DNA of 19,890 nucleotides from contig CAVEYA010000049.1 of NCBI GenBank assembly GCA_963619935.1, positions 1 to 19,890 on the forward strand, given 5' to 3'. The notes beneath the pieces were generated by a model. It saw nothing but the letters and a program-made list of their open reading frames with translations, had not been told where the DNA came from and made no database searches. This stretch comes from RUG13091 sp963619935 (GTDB taxonomy: Bacteria; Bacillota_I; Bacilli_A; RFN20; CAG-826). Within the stretch, counting starts at the first letter, position 1. Every line of letters begins with the position of its first letter. A program made the position numbers and the translations under genes. Positions 1-7,496 of the stretch are shown in pieces.

Positions 1-206
1 GAATCATTTGTTTCAATTAAAGATAAATAAGGACTTTGGTGATTTAAGGAAACAAATAATTTTTCTTTTCGATAATTGGAAAAGCTAAAAATTAAATCTG
101 TTGAATTAACAATAGAAATATTGCTGATGTGGTTATGAGATAAATTATTATTCATATCCATTGCAATTTCTTTTAAAGACTGCCAAGTAACCTTAATTTG
201 TTTCAT
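1..206 (-). CDS. rqcH: Probable RqcH / NFACT-domain protein, N-terminal part (runs off left edge)
   Basis: An open leftward frame starts with ATG at 206 and continues without a stop past the window edge, giving 68 visible residues. The pattern is helix (SLKEIAMDMNNNL), then a strand ending in NSTDLIFSF, then RKEKLFVSL and SPYLSLIE. This matches the start of the NFACT-N domain of RqcH/FbpA proteins, where a helix is followed by strands that read and shape a ligand pocket. RqcH binds obstructed 50S subunits and recruits tRNA-Ala to add C-terminal alanine tails in ribosome quality control; that role is family knowledge. In Bacillus, rqcH (yloA) lies close to gmk, which supports the call. No Shine-Dalgarno sequence precedes the ATG. 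Only the first domain is visible, so the identification is moderate. Confidence 0.55.
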   Translation of the reverse strand, partial: MKQIKVTWQSLKEIAMDMNNNLSHNHISNISIVNSTDLIFSFSNYRKEKLFVSLNHQSPYLSLIETND

Positions 207-213
207 TATCTAA

Positions 214-222
214 ATTTTATCA
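214..222 (-). promoter_or_regulatory. Extended -10 promoter for the leftward rqcH-like gene
   Basis: Read on the minus strand, TGATAAAAT fits an extended -10 element (TGn plus TAAAAT). It ends seven bases before the ATG at 206. No convincing -35 is seen, which is usual for extended -10 promoters. The predicted transcription start falls at or next to the start codon, so the mRNA would be leaderless. Confidence 0.45.
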
Positions 223-230
223 ATAATTGT

Positions 231-260
231 TTGGACTTACTATAAATTTATATTTATAAT
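231..260 (+). promoter_or_regulatory. Promoter for the gmk operon, predicted leaderless
   Basis: A perfect -10 hexamer TATAAT lies at 255-260, with a weak -35 TTGGAC at 231-236 and an 18-base spacer. The -10 ends eight bases before the gmk ATG at 269, so transcription should start within a few bases of the start codon. There is no purine-rich ribosome binding site between them. Confidence 0.55.
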
Positions 261-268
261 GTTAAACA

Positions 269-853
269 ATGAAAAAGGGATTATTAATCATACTTAGTGG
301 GCCTTCTGGTGTGGGCAAAGGAACGTTACGTCATCAAATTATGCGTAATAATAGACTTAACTTAGTCTATTCTATTTCCATGACCACTCGTGAAAAAAGA
401 GCTAAAGAGGTCGACGGTGTAGATTATTACTTTGTGAGTAACGAAGAATTCCAAAAAAATATTGATAACGGCAATTTCCTTGAATGGGCTGAATTTGTCG
501 GCCATCGTTATGGAACGCCAAAGGACAAAGTAGAAGCTTTAAGAAATGATGGTCGAAATGTCTTTTTAGAAATTGAAATCAATGGAGCAAAACAAGTGAT
601 GGAGCAAGTGAAAAAAGCTCATGACACACGTGTTATTAGCTTCTTCTTAATGCCTCCTTCCTTAAGCGCGTTAGAAGCACGCATAAGAAAAAGAAAATCA
701 GAAACTGAAGAAGTCATTCAGCAACGATTGCAAAAAGGGGCTAAGGAAATGACTATGACACAGGACTATGACTATGTCATTCTAAATGATAAAATCACTC
801 GCGCATCCCATGAAATTTGCTCATTAATTATTGAAAAAATACGCGAAAAATAA
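269..853 (+). CDS. gmk: Guanylate kinase
   Basis: This 194-residue protein phosphorylates GMP (and dGMP) to GDP with ATP in the cytosol, a needed step in GTP and dGTP supply. The P-loop GPSGVGKGT lies at about residues 10-18. The GMP-binding region follows as SMTTREKRAKEVDGVDYYF (about 37-55), with the conserved Thr-Arg and Tyr-Tyr-Phe pattern. The length is close to the usual 200-210 residues. The start at 269 is fixed by the conserved N-terminus just before the P-loop; no upstream alternative is plausible, although no Shine-Dalgarno sequence is present. It is the first gene of a long rightward operon and lies 16 bases before priA. The rpoZ and coaBC genes that follow gmk in Bacillus are absent here. 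Confidence 0.96.
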   Translation: MKKGLLIILSGPSGVGKGTLRHQIMRNNRLNLVYSISMTTREKRAKEVDGVDYYFVSNEEFQKNIDNGNFLEWAEFVGHRYGTPKDKVEALRNDGRNVFLEIEINGAKQVMEQVKKAHDTRVISFFLMPPSLSALEARIRKRKSETEEVIQQRLQKGAKEMTMTQDYDYVILNDKITRASHEICSLIIEKIREK

Positions 854-869
854 TAAGGACGAATCTTAA

Positions 870-3065
870 ATGAAAATACTCGAAATACTAATCGAATATG
901 CTAATTATTCATTGGATCGTCCTTTTTCTTATTCTTATAGTGGTAGTAAACATGTCGATGTTGGTTTTCGCGTTCTTTTAAAGTTTAATAATCGCGAAAT
1001 AGTTGGTTATGTCGTTAAATGCAAAGACTCAAACGAACCAATTGATGACATAAGTAAGAGATTAGGCTTTAAGATTGATGAAATACTAGATGTAATAGAT
1101 GAAACGCCTTTATTAAATAGTGATTTACTCGAACTAGCGGATAAAGTGGCCGAATATTATTTAGCTCCTAAAATTAGTGTCCTTCAATCAATGCTTCCAC
1201 CTTCTTTATCACCAAAAAAATCTTCTTTACGAGCGCCTAAAATCGCTTATAACCAATATGTTGTACTGAAAAACGATTGTGAAGATGGCTTAACTGATAA
1301 ACAAATCGAACTTTTAAGATTAATTAATCAGGAAAAGAAAATTCTAAAAAAAGAAATTAAATCGCAAAGCGTTTTAGATAAATTAATCGCTTCTAATCGA
1401 GTAGAAATTATAAAAGAAGAAAAAAGGCGCTTAAAAGTGCCAGAATTTAATTATGTGAATCCTCCAAAATTAAATGATGATCAACAAAAAGTGGTGGATG
1501 AATTTAATTTTTCTAATGACACAGTTTATTTATTAGAAGGTGTGACTGGTTCTGGCAAAACAGAAGTTTATTTATCTTTGTCTGAGCAAGTTTTAAAACA
1601 AGGTAAATCTGTCTTGATGCTTGTGCCAGAAATATCTTTAACTCCAATGATGGTAGAGTACTTCTTAAGAAGATTTAAAAATAATGTGGCGATTTTGCAT
1701 AGTGAATTAACGCCTGCGGAAAAATATGACGAATATCGTCATATTGCGCGTGGTGATTGCAAAGTTGTCGTAGGTGCTAGAAGCGCTATTTTTGCTCCTC
1801 TTTCAAATATCGGCCTAATTATTTTAGATGAAGAACATGTTGAATCTTATAAACAAGATGTTTCGCCTTTCTATCACGCTCGTGAAGTGGCAATAATGCG
1901 TGCCAATATGCATCATTCAAAGGTTATTTTAGGCAGTGCCACTCCATCTTTAGAATCAAGGGCTAGAGCTCAAAAAAATGTTTACCATTTTCTTCATTTA
2001 GATAAAAGAGTGAATAATCAAGAGCTACCAAAAACAACAATTATTAATTTATCTGATTACCATAATATAGACCGCGACTCTTATATATTCTCTTTAGCGT
2101 TAAGAAAAGAAATGCAAGCTACTCTTGATCGTCATGAACAGGCAATTTTATTAATTAATCGTCGTGGCTTTTCTAGCTCTGTTTCTTGTCGAAAATGTGG
2201 GCATATTTTTAAATGCCCAACTTGTGGTATTCCTTTAACCTATCATAAAGGTGACAATATGTTAAAATGCCATCACTGCGATTATGTTGAAGTAATGTCT
2301 GAAAGATGCCCAGAGTGTGATAGCAAATATTTAATGAAAACAGGCTTTGGCACAGAAAGAATACAAGAAGAAGTTAACCGCTTGTTCCCTAATGCTAAAA
2401 CATTAAGATTAGATAGCGATTCCGCAAAAATACGAAGCAAAATTCCAGAAATTATTGAAAAATTTCGTAGAAAAGAAGCAGATGTTCTTATTGGCACACA
2501 AATGATTGCCAAAGGACATGACTTCCCGGATGTTACTTTAGTTGGCGTTGTTTTAGCAGATATTGGCTTATCTATGCCTTCTTATCGATCTAGTGAAAGA
2601 GCATTCCAACTTATCACTCAAGCAGTTGGTAGAAGTGGACGAAAAGATAAAAAAGGCGTCGCTATAATTCAAACCTACATGCCGAATCATTACGCAATTA
2701 CTTTAGCGGCACGACAAAACTATGAATATTTTTATCGCAAAGAAATGCAAATGCGAAAGATACAATCATATCCTCCTTATACTTACTTAGCGAGTGTAAC
2801 TGTAGCAAGCAAAAAGGAAGAGACGGCAATTCAAGGAATTTTTGAAATAGTGGATTATTTGAATCAACAGTTCCAAGATAAAGGTCAAGTTTTAGGACCT
2901 ACTACACCTTATGTTCCTTACGAAGGCGATAATTTTGTCAGAACAGCATTAGTCAAGTTTAAAGATTATAATTTAGCCCATTCCATTTTAGGAAAAACAA
3001 TTCAATTATTTTCAAACAAAAAACAATATCATTTATCAATAAACATTGATCCATACAATTTTTAG
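870..3065 (+). CDS. priA: Primosomal replication restart helicase PriA
   Basis: PriA is a 3'-to-5' helicase that recognises stalled or repaired forks and reloads the replisome outside the origin. The 731-residue protein has an N-terminal DNA-binding part (about 1-105), a Walker A motif GVTGSGKTEVYL near residues 224-235, and a DEEH Walker B box (LDEEHVESY). A zinc-binding region at about 440-482 has four CxxC pairs, beginning CRKC and ending CPEC. Helicase motifs V and VI follow (GTQMIAKGHDFPDV, QAVGRSGR). The size matches the family, though it is somewhat shorter than Bacillus PriA. An AAGGA site lies ten bases before the ATG. It stands alone of the usual coaBC-priA-def-fmt group. All catalytic motifs look intact. 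Confidence 0.96.
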   Translation: MKILEILIEYANYSLDRPFSYSYSGSKHVDVGFRVLLKFNNREIVGYVVKCKDSNEPIDDISKRLGFKIDEILDVIDETPLLNSDLLELADKVAEYYLAPKISVLQSMLPPSLSPKKSSLRAPKIAYNQYVVLKNDCEDGLTDKQIELLRLINQEKKILKKEIKSQSVLDKLIASNRVEIIKEEKRRLKVPEFNYVNPPKLNDDQQKVVDEFNFSNDTVYLLEGVTGSGKTEVYLSLSEQVLKQGKSVLMLVPEISLTPMMVEYFLRRFKNNVAILHSELTPAEKYDEYRHIARGDCKVVVGARSAIFAPLSNIGLIILDEEHVESYKQDVSPFYHAREVAIMRANMHHSKVILGSATPSLESRARAQKNVYHFLHLDKRVNNQELPKTTIINLSDYHNIDRDSYIFSLALRKEMQATLDRHEQAILLINRRGFSSSVSCRKCGHIFKCPTCGIPLTYHKGDNMLKCHHCDYVEVMSERCPECDSKYLMKTGFGTERIQEEVNRLFPNAKTLRLDSDSAKIRSKIPEIIEKFRRKEADVLIGTQMIAKGHDFPDVTLVGVVLADIGLSMPSYRSSERAFQLITQAVGRSGRKDKKGVAIIQTYMPNHYAITLAARQNYEYFYRKEMQMRKIQSYPPYTYLASVTVASKKEETAIQGIFEIVDYLNQQFQDKGQVLGPTTPYVPYEGDNFVRTALVKFKDYNLAHSILGKTIQLFSNKKQYHLSINIDPYNF

Positions 3066-3113
3066 TATAAAAAATGTATTGGTTTGTATATAATGATTAT
3101 CGAGGTCAAAAAT

Positions 3114-3569
3114 ATGATTACGATAACATTTTATGGATTAGACCAATTCGTTGTTGGTCGCTTATCAAGGGAATTAACTACTGGCATTGCCCGTATTTAT
3201 AATGTGAGTGAGGATGATGTTAACTTCATCGCTCCTGCTTGCTTAGTTTTTCATAACGGCGTGGAACAGACTTCTTGGAATATTTTAGTGCAAGTAAGTG
3301 CTCCAATAAAAACCGCTGATAAAGAAAGCAAAATTAAGGATCTTTTATTTAAAGGAATTGGCCAATTAGCAATCAATGTCACAGTTGAATTCCTTTATTA
3401 TGAATTAGATAAACATTATGTCAAGTTAAACGAAAGTTATCCACGCTACATTACCGAGGAAAATATCGTTGAAACTGAAACGGATTATTCTAATGAAGAA
3501 CTTGAAGAAGGAGAAGAAAACGACCAAATATACACTGGTGATATCTTCTCTGATGTATTAAAGAAATAA
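3114..3569 (+). CDS. DUF1904-like (tautomerase-superfamily-like) protein with acidic C-terminal tail
   Basis: I read this as 151 residues starting at ATG 3114, because GAGGT at 3102-3106 sits seven bases upstream; ATG 3093 and TTG 3084 in the same frame lack such a site. Residues 1-105 look like DUF1904: a short strand (ITITFYGLD), a helix with LSRELTTGIARIYNVSEDDVNF, then LVFHNGVE and a strand WNILVQVSA, and a second helix and strand. That fold resembles half of a tautomerase. Residue 2 is Ile, not the Pro used as catalytic base in true tautomerases, so that chemistry is unlikely. Residues 112-145 form a very acidic tail ending in GDIFSDVLKK. It sits between priA and the RsmB-like gene, where Bacillus has def and fmt. 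The family match is from memory of its pattern; the function is unknown. Confidence 0.55.
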   Translation: MITITFYGLDQFVVGRLSRELTTGIARIYNVSEDDVNFIAPACLVFHNGVEQTSWNILVQVSAPIKTADKESKIKDLLFKGIGQLAINVTVEFLYYELDKHYVKLNESYPRYITEENIVETETDYSNEELEEGEENDQIYTGDIFSDVLKK

Positions 3570-3592
3570 TCTTTAAGGATCAGGAAAACAAC

Positions 3593-4825
3593 ATGAAAAA
3601 TTATGATTTAGCACATAGTGCATTACTACAAATACTAAATGAAAATATTCCTTTTAATTCCGCAATTAGAAATGTCATTAAAAAGGAAAAATTGATTAAC
3701 GCCGATAGAAGTGGTGTTTCTGCTTTGGTGGGTTGTTCTTTAAGACATTATTTAACTTTTAAAAAAGTTATTACTGATAAATTTGGCAAAATTGATAATG
3801 AGATATTCTCTTGGCTATTGATTGGTTTATCGAATCAATTATTTGTTAAAAGAGAAAATGTTGAAGAATTAAATAATTTAATCGTTGCTAGAACAAATTT
3901 AGAAAGTGTTAAGGAATTTCTTTCAACATACAATGACGCATCTAAACTTATTGACGAATCTTTGAAAAAAGATAGCAATGAATATTTATCATTGCGTTTT
4001 AATACGCCTTTATGGTTAGTCAATATGTGGAATAAACATTTTGGCCCACATTTAACATATCGTTTATTGAAAGCAAATAGTAAATTAGGCGAACCTATCT
4101 TCCGTATCAATACAAATGAGGAATTGGATAAAGATTCATTTGTTTCTAATGAAATTGATGGCTTTGTTAAATATATTGGCAAAGGTAATTCACATAAATT
4201 ACAAGAAGTCATGGATAATAAATTGCTAATTGTTGAACCAGGCATTAAGTTTTTGATGGATAAGGTGGATGTTGACCCATTAAGAGGCATTGCTTTGTTT
4301 GCCGGTTGTCCTAATAATGTATTAGGTGAGCTTTATCAAAGATTTTCGACTCATTTTAGCGGAGAAATTATGGCGGAAAATAAAGAGACTTATTTTGATT
4401 TATCTCGCCAAATTAAAAATTATCAATTTGATAAAATATTCTTTAATGAATGCCCACATAGTGCGGTGATTACTTGTTTGTCTGCACCAGTTCATACTTT
4501 CTTTGTTGTTCCAAAGAATTCACATTTAGCTGCATTAAGAAATCAGCCAGACTATTTCTTACGTTTTAAACAAGAAGATATGGATGATGTGATTAAGGGC
4601 GAGGAAGAAACCCTTGATGAATGTGCTCCATTTGTGGAAGATGGTGGTGAACTAGTTTATCTTGTACCAACTATTTCTAATAAAGAATGTCATGGTATCA
4701 TTGATAAATTTTTAAGAAAACATGATAACTATTATCTAAAAGAAGAAAAGCAATTGTTTGTCTTTGATAAATATCAAACCACTTTATATTTTGCTATTTT
4801 AGTGAAGGGGAATAAAAATGATTAA
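3593..4825 (+). CDS. rsmB: RsmB-family protein, probably catalytically dead
   Basis: RsmB methylates C967 of 16S rRNA. The 410-residue product has the family layout: a NusB-like helical N-terminus (about 1-130), a linker, and a Rossmann-type C-terminal domain (about 140-405). Its position between priA and rlmN is also that of rsmB. The key motifs are gone, however. The SAM loop, usually like DLCAAPGGKT, reads ALFAGCPNNVLG (234-245). Motif IV, usually DAPCSG, reads NECPHS (285-290). Motif VI, usually YSTCT, reads YLVPT (356-360), with Pro in place of the catalytic Cys. The frame is intact over near-normal length and has an AGGAA site six bases upstream, so it seems to be maintained as a protein. 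It may act as an RNA- or ribosome-binding factor; that is inference. It overlaps rlmN by eight bases. Confidence 0.8.
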   Translation: MKNYDLAHSALLQILNENIPFNSAIRNVIKKEKLINADRSGVSALVGCSLRHYLTFKKVITDKFGKIDNEIFSWLLIGLSNQLFVKRENVEELNNLIVARTNLESVKEFLSTYNDASKLIDESLKKDSNEYLSLRFNTPLWLVNMWNKHFGPHLTYRLLKANSKLGEPIFRINTNEELDKDSFVSNEIDGFVKYIGKGNSHKLQEVMDNKLLIVEPGIKFLMDKVDVDPLRGIALFAGCPNNVLGELYQRFSTHFSGEIMAENKETYFDLSRQIKNYQFDKIFFNECPHSAVITCLSAPVHTFFVVPKNSHLAALRNQPDYFLRFKQEDMDDVIKGEEETLDECAPFVEDGGELVYLVPTISNKECHGIIDKFLRKHDNYYLKEEKQLFVFDKYQTTLYFAILVKGNKND

Positions 4826-5861
4826 CCTTTACGGAATGGAAATGAAAAAGCTACAAGATTTGATGGTAGAAGAAGGGCAAAAGCCATTCCGTGCCATCCA
4901 ACTTTACACTTGGATTTATGAAAAAAGAGCGACAAGCTTTGATGAGATGACTGACATTTCACTTAAATTTCGTAATGTTCTAAAAGAAAAATATTGTTTA
5001 ACGTTACCAAAAATTCACACTAAACAAGTGAGTAGTGATGGGACTATCAAATTACTTTTAGAACTTGAAGACGGCATGAAAGTAGAATGTGTTTTAATGC
5101 GTTATAATTTTGGCTGCAGCGTTTGTGTTTCTAGCCAAGTTGGTTGCAACATGGCTTGTTCATTTTGCTCATCTGGTATATTAGGAAGACAAAGAAACTT
5201 AAAACCAGAAGAAATGGTGGGACAAGTTCTTGTTATAAACGAATTACTTCGTGAAGAAAATAAAGGCATGCATGTCACTCATGTTGTAGTAATGGGCACG
5301 GGTGAACCTTTTGATAACTATGATAATGTGATGGATTTTATTCGTATTATTAATCACCAAAAAGGATTAGCTATCGGTGCTCGACATATAACTGTTTCAA
5401 CATGTGGTTTGATAGAAGGAATTAAAAAATACGCAAGAGAAGGTTTACAAACTAATTTAGCAATATCCTTGCACGCTCCTACAAATGAACTTCGTAATAA
5501 ATTAATGAAAATAAATAAAGCTTACCCACTTGAAGTTTTAATGCCTGCAATTAAAGAATATGAAGAAGTTGCTAAAAGAAGAGTAACTTATGAATATTTG
5601 TTGCTTGCTGGTATTAATGATTCTAAAGAAGACGCAGAAAATTTAATTAATTTAATTAAAGGGACAATGGGATATGTTAATTTAATACCCTATAATGAAA
5701 CAAATAAAAATGATTATAAACGTAGTAGCGGAAATAAAGTTCACGCCTTTCTTGATTATTTAACCAAAGGCGGAGTAACCGCGACTATTCGTAAGGAATT
5801 TGGCAGTGATATTGATGCTGCTTGTGGACAATTGAAAGCCAAAAGTGAGGGTTGTCTATGA
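4818..5861 (+). CDS. rlmN: Dual-specificity 23S rRNA / tRNA adenine C2-methyltransferase RlmN
   Basis: RlmN is a radical-SAM enzyme that makes 2-methyladenosine at A2503 of 23S rRNA and A37 of some tRNAs. The 347-residue protein has an N-terminal helical RNA-binding part, then the cluster motif CNMACSFC with cysteines 110, 114 and 117 that hold the 4Fe-4S centre. The GTGEP box follows (VVMGTGEPFDNYDNV), and Cys336 in DAACGQL matches the methyl-carrying cysteine near the C-terminus. All expected residues are present. AAGGGG lies eight bases before the ATG, inside the end of the RsmB-like gene, so translation may be coupled. It ends with TGA, overlapping the prpC start by four bases. Confidence 0.96.
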   Translation: MINLYGMEMKKLQDLMVEEGQKPFRAIQLYTWIYEKRATSFDEMTDISLKFRNVLKEKYCLTLPKIHTKQVSSDGTIKLLLELEDGMKVECVLMRYNFGCSVCVSSQVGCNMACSFCSSGILGRQRNLKPEEMVGQVLVINELLREENKGMHVTHVVVMGTGEPFDNYDNVMDFIRIINHQKGLAIGARHITVSTCGLIEGIKKYAREGLQTNLAISLHAPTNELRNKLMKINKAYPLEVLMPAIKEYEEVAKRRVTYEYLLLAGINDSKEDAENLINLIKGTMGYVNLIPYNETNKNDYKRSSGNKVHAFLDYLTKGGVTATIRKEFGSDIDAACGQLKAKSEGCL

Positions 5862-6613
5862 AACAAAAGAAATATGTATCAGGTCGATATTTTTATAAAA
5901 CAGATCTCGGCCGTGTTAGATTAACAAATGAAGATAAAGTAATCGCTTTAACGAATGCGCGAGGCAACATTTTACTCGTTGTTTGTGATGGCATGGGTGG
6001 TGCTAACAAAGGAGACTACGCTTCTTCTTTAGCAGTTAACTACATTGCTGATGCTTTTAAAAATAAAGAGAAATTTTTCTCTAAATTATCTGCAAAAATG
6101 TGGGCAAAAAATGTAATTCGTGGCGCAAACGCTGATATTTATCGCCACGCTTCTTCTAATAAGGCATTCCAAGGAATGGGCACAACGCTTACATTAGTGC
6201 TAATTATTAATGATGCAATGATTGTGGGTCAAGTTGGCGATTCTCGTGCTTATTCTTATCGCGCAAGAAGTTTAACTCGTTTAACAGAAGATCAGACTTA
6301 TGTTCAATATTTATTTAATACCCATCAAATCAGCAAAGAAGAAATGGAAACACATCCAAAGAGACATGTTTTATTAAATGCTTTGGGCATTTATCCAAGC
6401 TTAGATTTGGATATTCAAACGTATCCATATTTTAACGATACGCTTTTACTTTGTAGTGATGGCTTATATAACAATGTTTCTGAATCCGACATTGCAAATA
6501 TCATTAAATCGAATGATACGCTTGAACAAAAAGTAAATAAAATGATTTCATTAGCTAATGCTAATGGTGGAAGTGACAATATTGGAATTGTCCTTTGGGA
6601 GGCGCAAAACTAA
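5858..6613 (+). CDS. prpC: PP2C-type Ser/Thr protein phosphatase
   Basis: This 251-residue PPM/PP2C phosphatase should reverse the phosphorylation done by the kinase encoded next. The metal-binding motifs are all present: RLTNED (21-26), VVCDGMGG with Asp44, GQVGDSRAY, CSDGLYNN near residue 198 and GGSDNIGIV near the C-terminus. I chose ATG 5858, which overlaps the rlmN TGA as ATGA and has GAGGG at 5847-5851 six bases upstream. A TTG two codons upstream (5852) is possible but less well placed. The prkC start follows one base after the prpC stop. No signal peptide or membrane segment is seen, so it is cytosolic. The prpC-prkC-rsgA-rpe order is shared with Bacillus and, in part, with mycoplasmas. 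Confidence 0.94.
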   Translation: MKQKKYVSGRYFYKTDLGRVRLTNEDKVIALTNARGNILLVVCDGMGGANKGDYASSLAVNYIADAFKNKEKFFSKLSAKMWAKNVIRGANADIYRHASSNKAFQGMGTTLTLVLIINDAMIVGQVGDSRAYSYRARSLTRLTEDQTYVQYLFNTHQISKEEMETHPKRHVLLNALGIYPSLDLDIQTYPYFNDTLLLCSDGLYNNVSESDIANIIKSNDTLEQKVNKMISLANANGGSDNIGIVLWEAQN

Positions 6614-6614
6614 T

Positions 6615-7496
6615 ATGCCGTTAAAAATTGGTTCTTTAGTTGATGAACGCTACCGTGTCACTGCCCGTATTGGCCATGGTGGTATGGCGGAAGTTTATGA
6701 AGCTAATGATGTTATTAATAAAAAGATGGTAGCGATTAAATTAATTCGTGAAGACGTGATGAATAACCCAATTAATTTAAAACGTTTTAAAAATGAAGCA
6801 ACTATTGCTGCGTCTTTGAATCACCCAAATATTGTGAAGGTTTACAATCACGGCACAATTGATGGGATTCCTTATATTGCTAATGAATTTATTAAAGGAC
6901 AAACTCTTAAGGATGTCTTAGATTTTAGAAATACTATTCCGCTTCAAGAAGCTCTCGATTACATGCTTCAATTAACAAGTGCTTTAGCATATGCTCATAA
7001 GCATTCGATTATCCATCGCGATGTTAAGCCGGAAAATATTTATGTTATGTCCGATGGAACAATTAAATTAGGCGACTTTGGTATCGCTCAAACTAATGTT
7101 GCGGCAAATAGCAAAGAAAATAAGGAAATTGTCGGTTCAGTCCATTATTTAGCGCCGGAAATTACTCAAGGTTTCCCAGCTAGTTCACAATCTGATATCT
7201 ATGCCGAAGGAATTACATTTTTTGAATTATTAACAGGTCATGTGCCTTATAGTAAAGCTAAGGCTTTAGATATTGCTATTGCACACGTAAAAGAAAAGTT
7301 TCCTTCTCCAAGAAAATATGTTCCTTCTTTACCAAAAGAAGTCGAAAAAATTATTTTAAAATGTGTAAGAAAAAATCCTAAAGATAGGTATCAAAGTGCG
7401 GATGACTTATACGCCGATTTAGAAAGTCTTAAGCAAAATCCAAATTTATTAAAAGAAAAGAAAAATATATTTGCACGAATTTTTGGTTTTAAATAA
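6615..7496 (+). CDS. prkC: PrkC-like Ser/Thr protein kinase, kinase domain only
   Basis: The 293-residue protein is a Hanks-type kinase that phosphorylates Ser/Thr on proteins. It has the glycine loop GHGGMAEV (20-27), the VAIK lysine K42, the HRDVKPEN catalytic loop (H134, R135, D136), DFG at 154-156, and the activation segment ending in GSVHYLAPE. The arginine before the catalytic Asp marks an RD kinase, usually activated by autophosphorylation. The protein stops soon after the C-lobe, with only a short tail KKNIFARIFGFK. Bacillus PrkC is about 650 residues, with a membrane span and PASTA repeats that sense muropeptides; none of that is here. The start at 6615 is one base after the prpC stop, with GGGAGG at 6597-6602. 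An in-frame upstream start at 6558 would lie inside prpC. Confidence 0.93.
   Translation: MPLKIGSLVDERYRVTARIGHGGMAEVYEANDVINKKMVAIKLIREDVMNNPINLKRFKNEATIAASLNHPNIVKVYNHGTIDGIPYIANEFIKGQTLKDVLDFRNTIPLQEALDYMLQLTSALAYAHKHSIIHRDVKPENIYVMSDGTIKLGDFGIAQTNVAANSKENKEIVGSVHYLAPEITQGFPASSQSDIYAEGITFFELLTGHVPYSKAKALDIAIAHVKEKFPSPRKYVPSLPKEVEKIILKCVRKNPKDRYQSADDLYADLESLKQNPNLLKEKKNIFARIFGFK

Noticed and set aside
3084..3113. Upstream starts (TTG 3084, ATG 3093) for the DUF1904-like gene, and a possible promoter with TATAAT at 3089-3094
   Set aside because: Neither start has a ribosome binding site, while ATG 3114 has GAGGT at good spacing. The TATAAT has no -35 and no properly spaced TG, so it is likely chance in AT-rich DNA.
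3835..4290. 151-codon open frame on the minus strand inside the RsmB-like gene
   Set aside because: It is antisense to a long recognisable gene, has no ribosome binding site or family pattern, and is explained by AT-rich codon structure of the opposite strand.
4818..4825. Frameshift between the RsmB-like gene and rlmN
   Set aside because: Both genes have normal ends and starts; the eight-base overlap with AAGGGG upstream is an ordinary coupled junction.
5858..5861. Possible Mycoplasma code with TGA read as Trp
   Set aside because: TGA stops rlmN, rsgA and the ECF gene exactly at ATGA overlaps with the next gene, and Trp is written TGG throughout, for example in leuS. The standard code applies.
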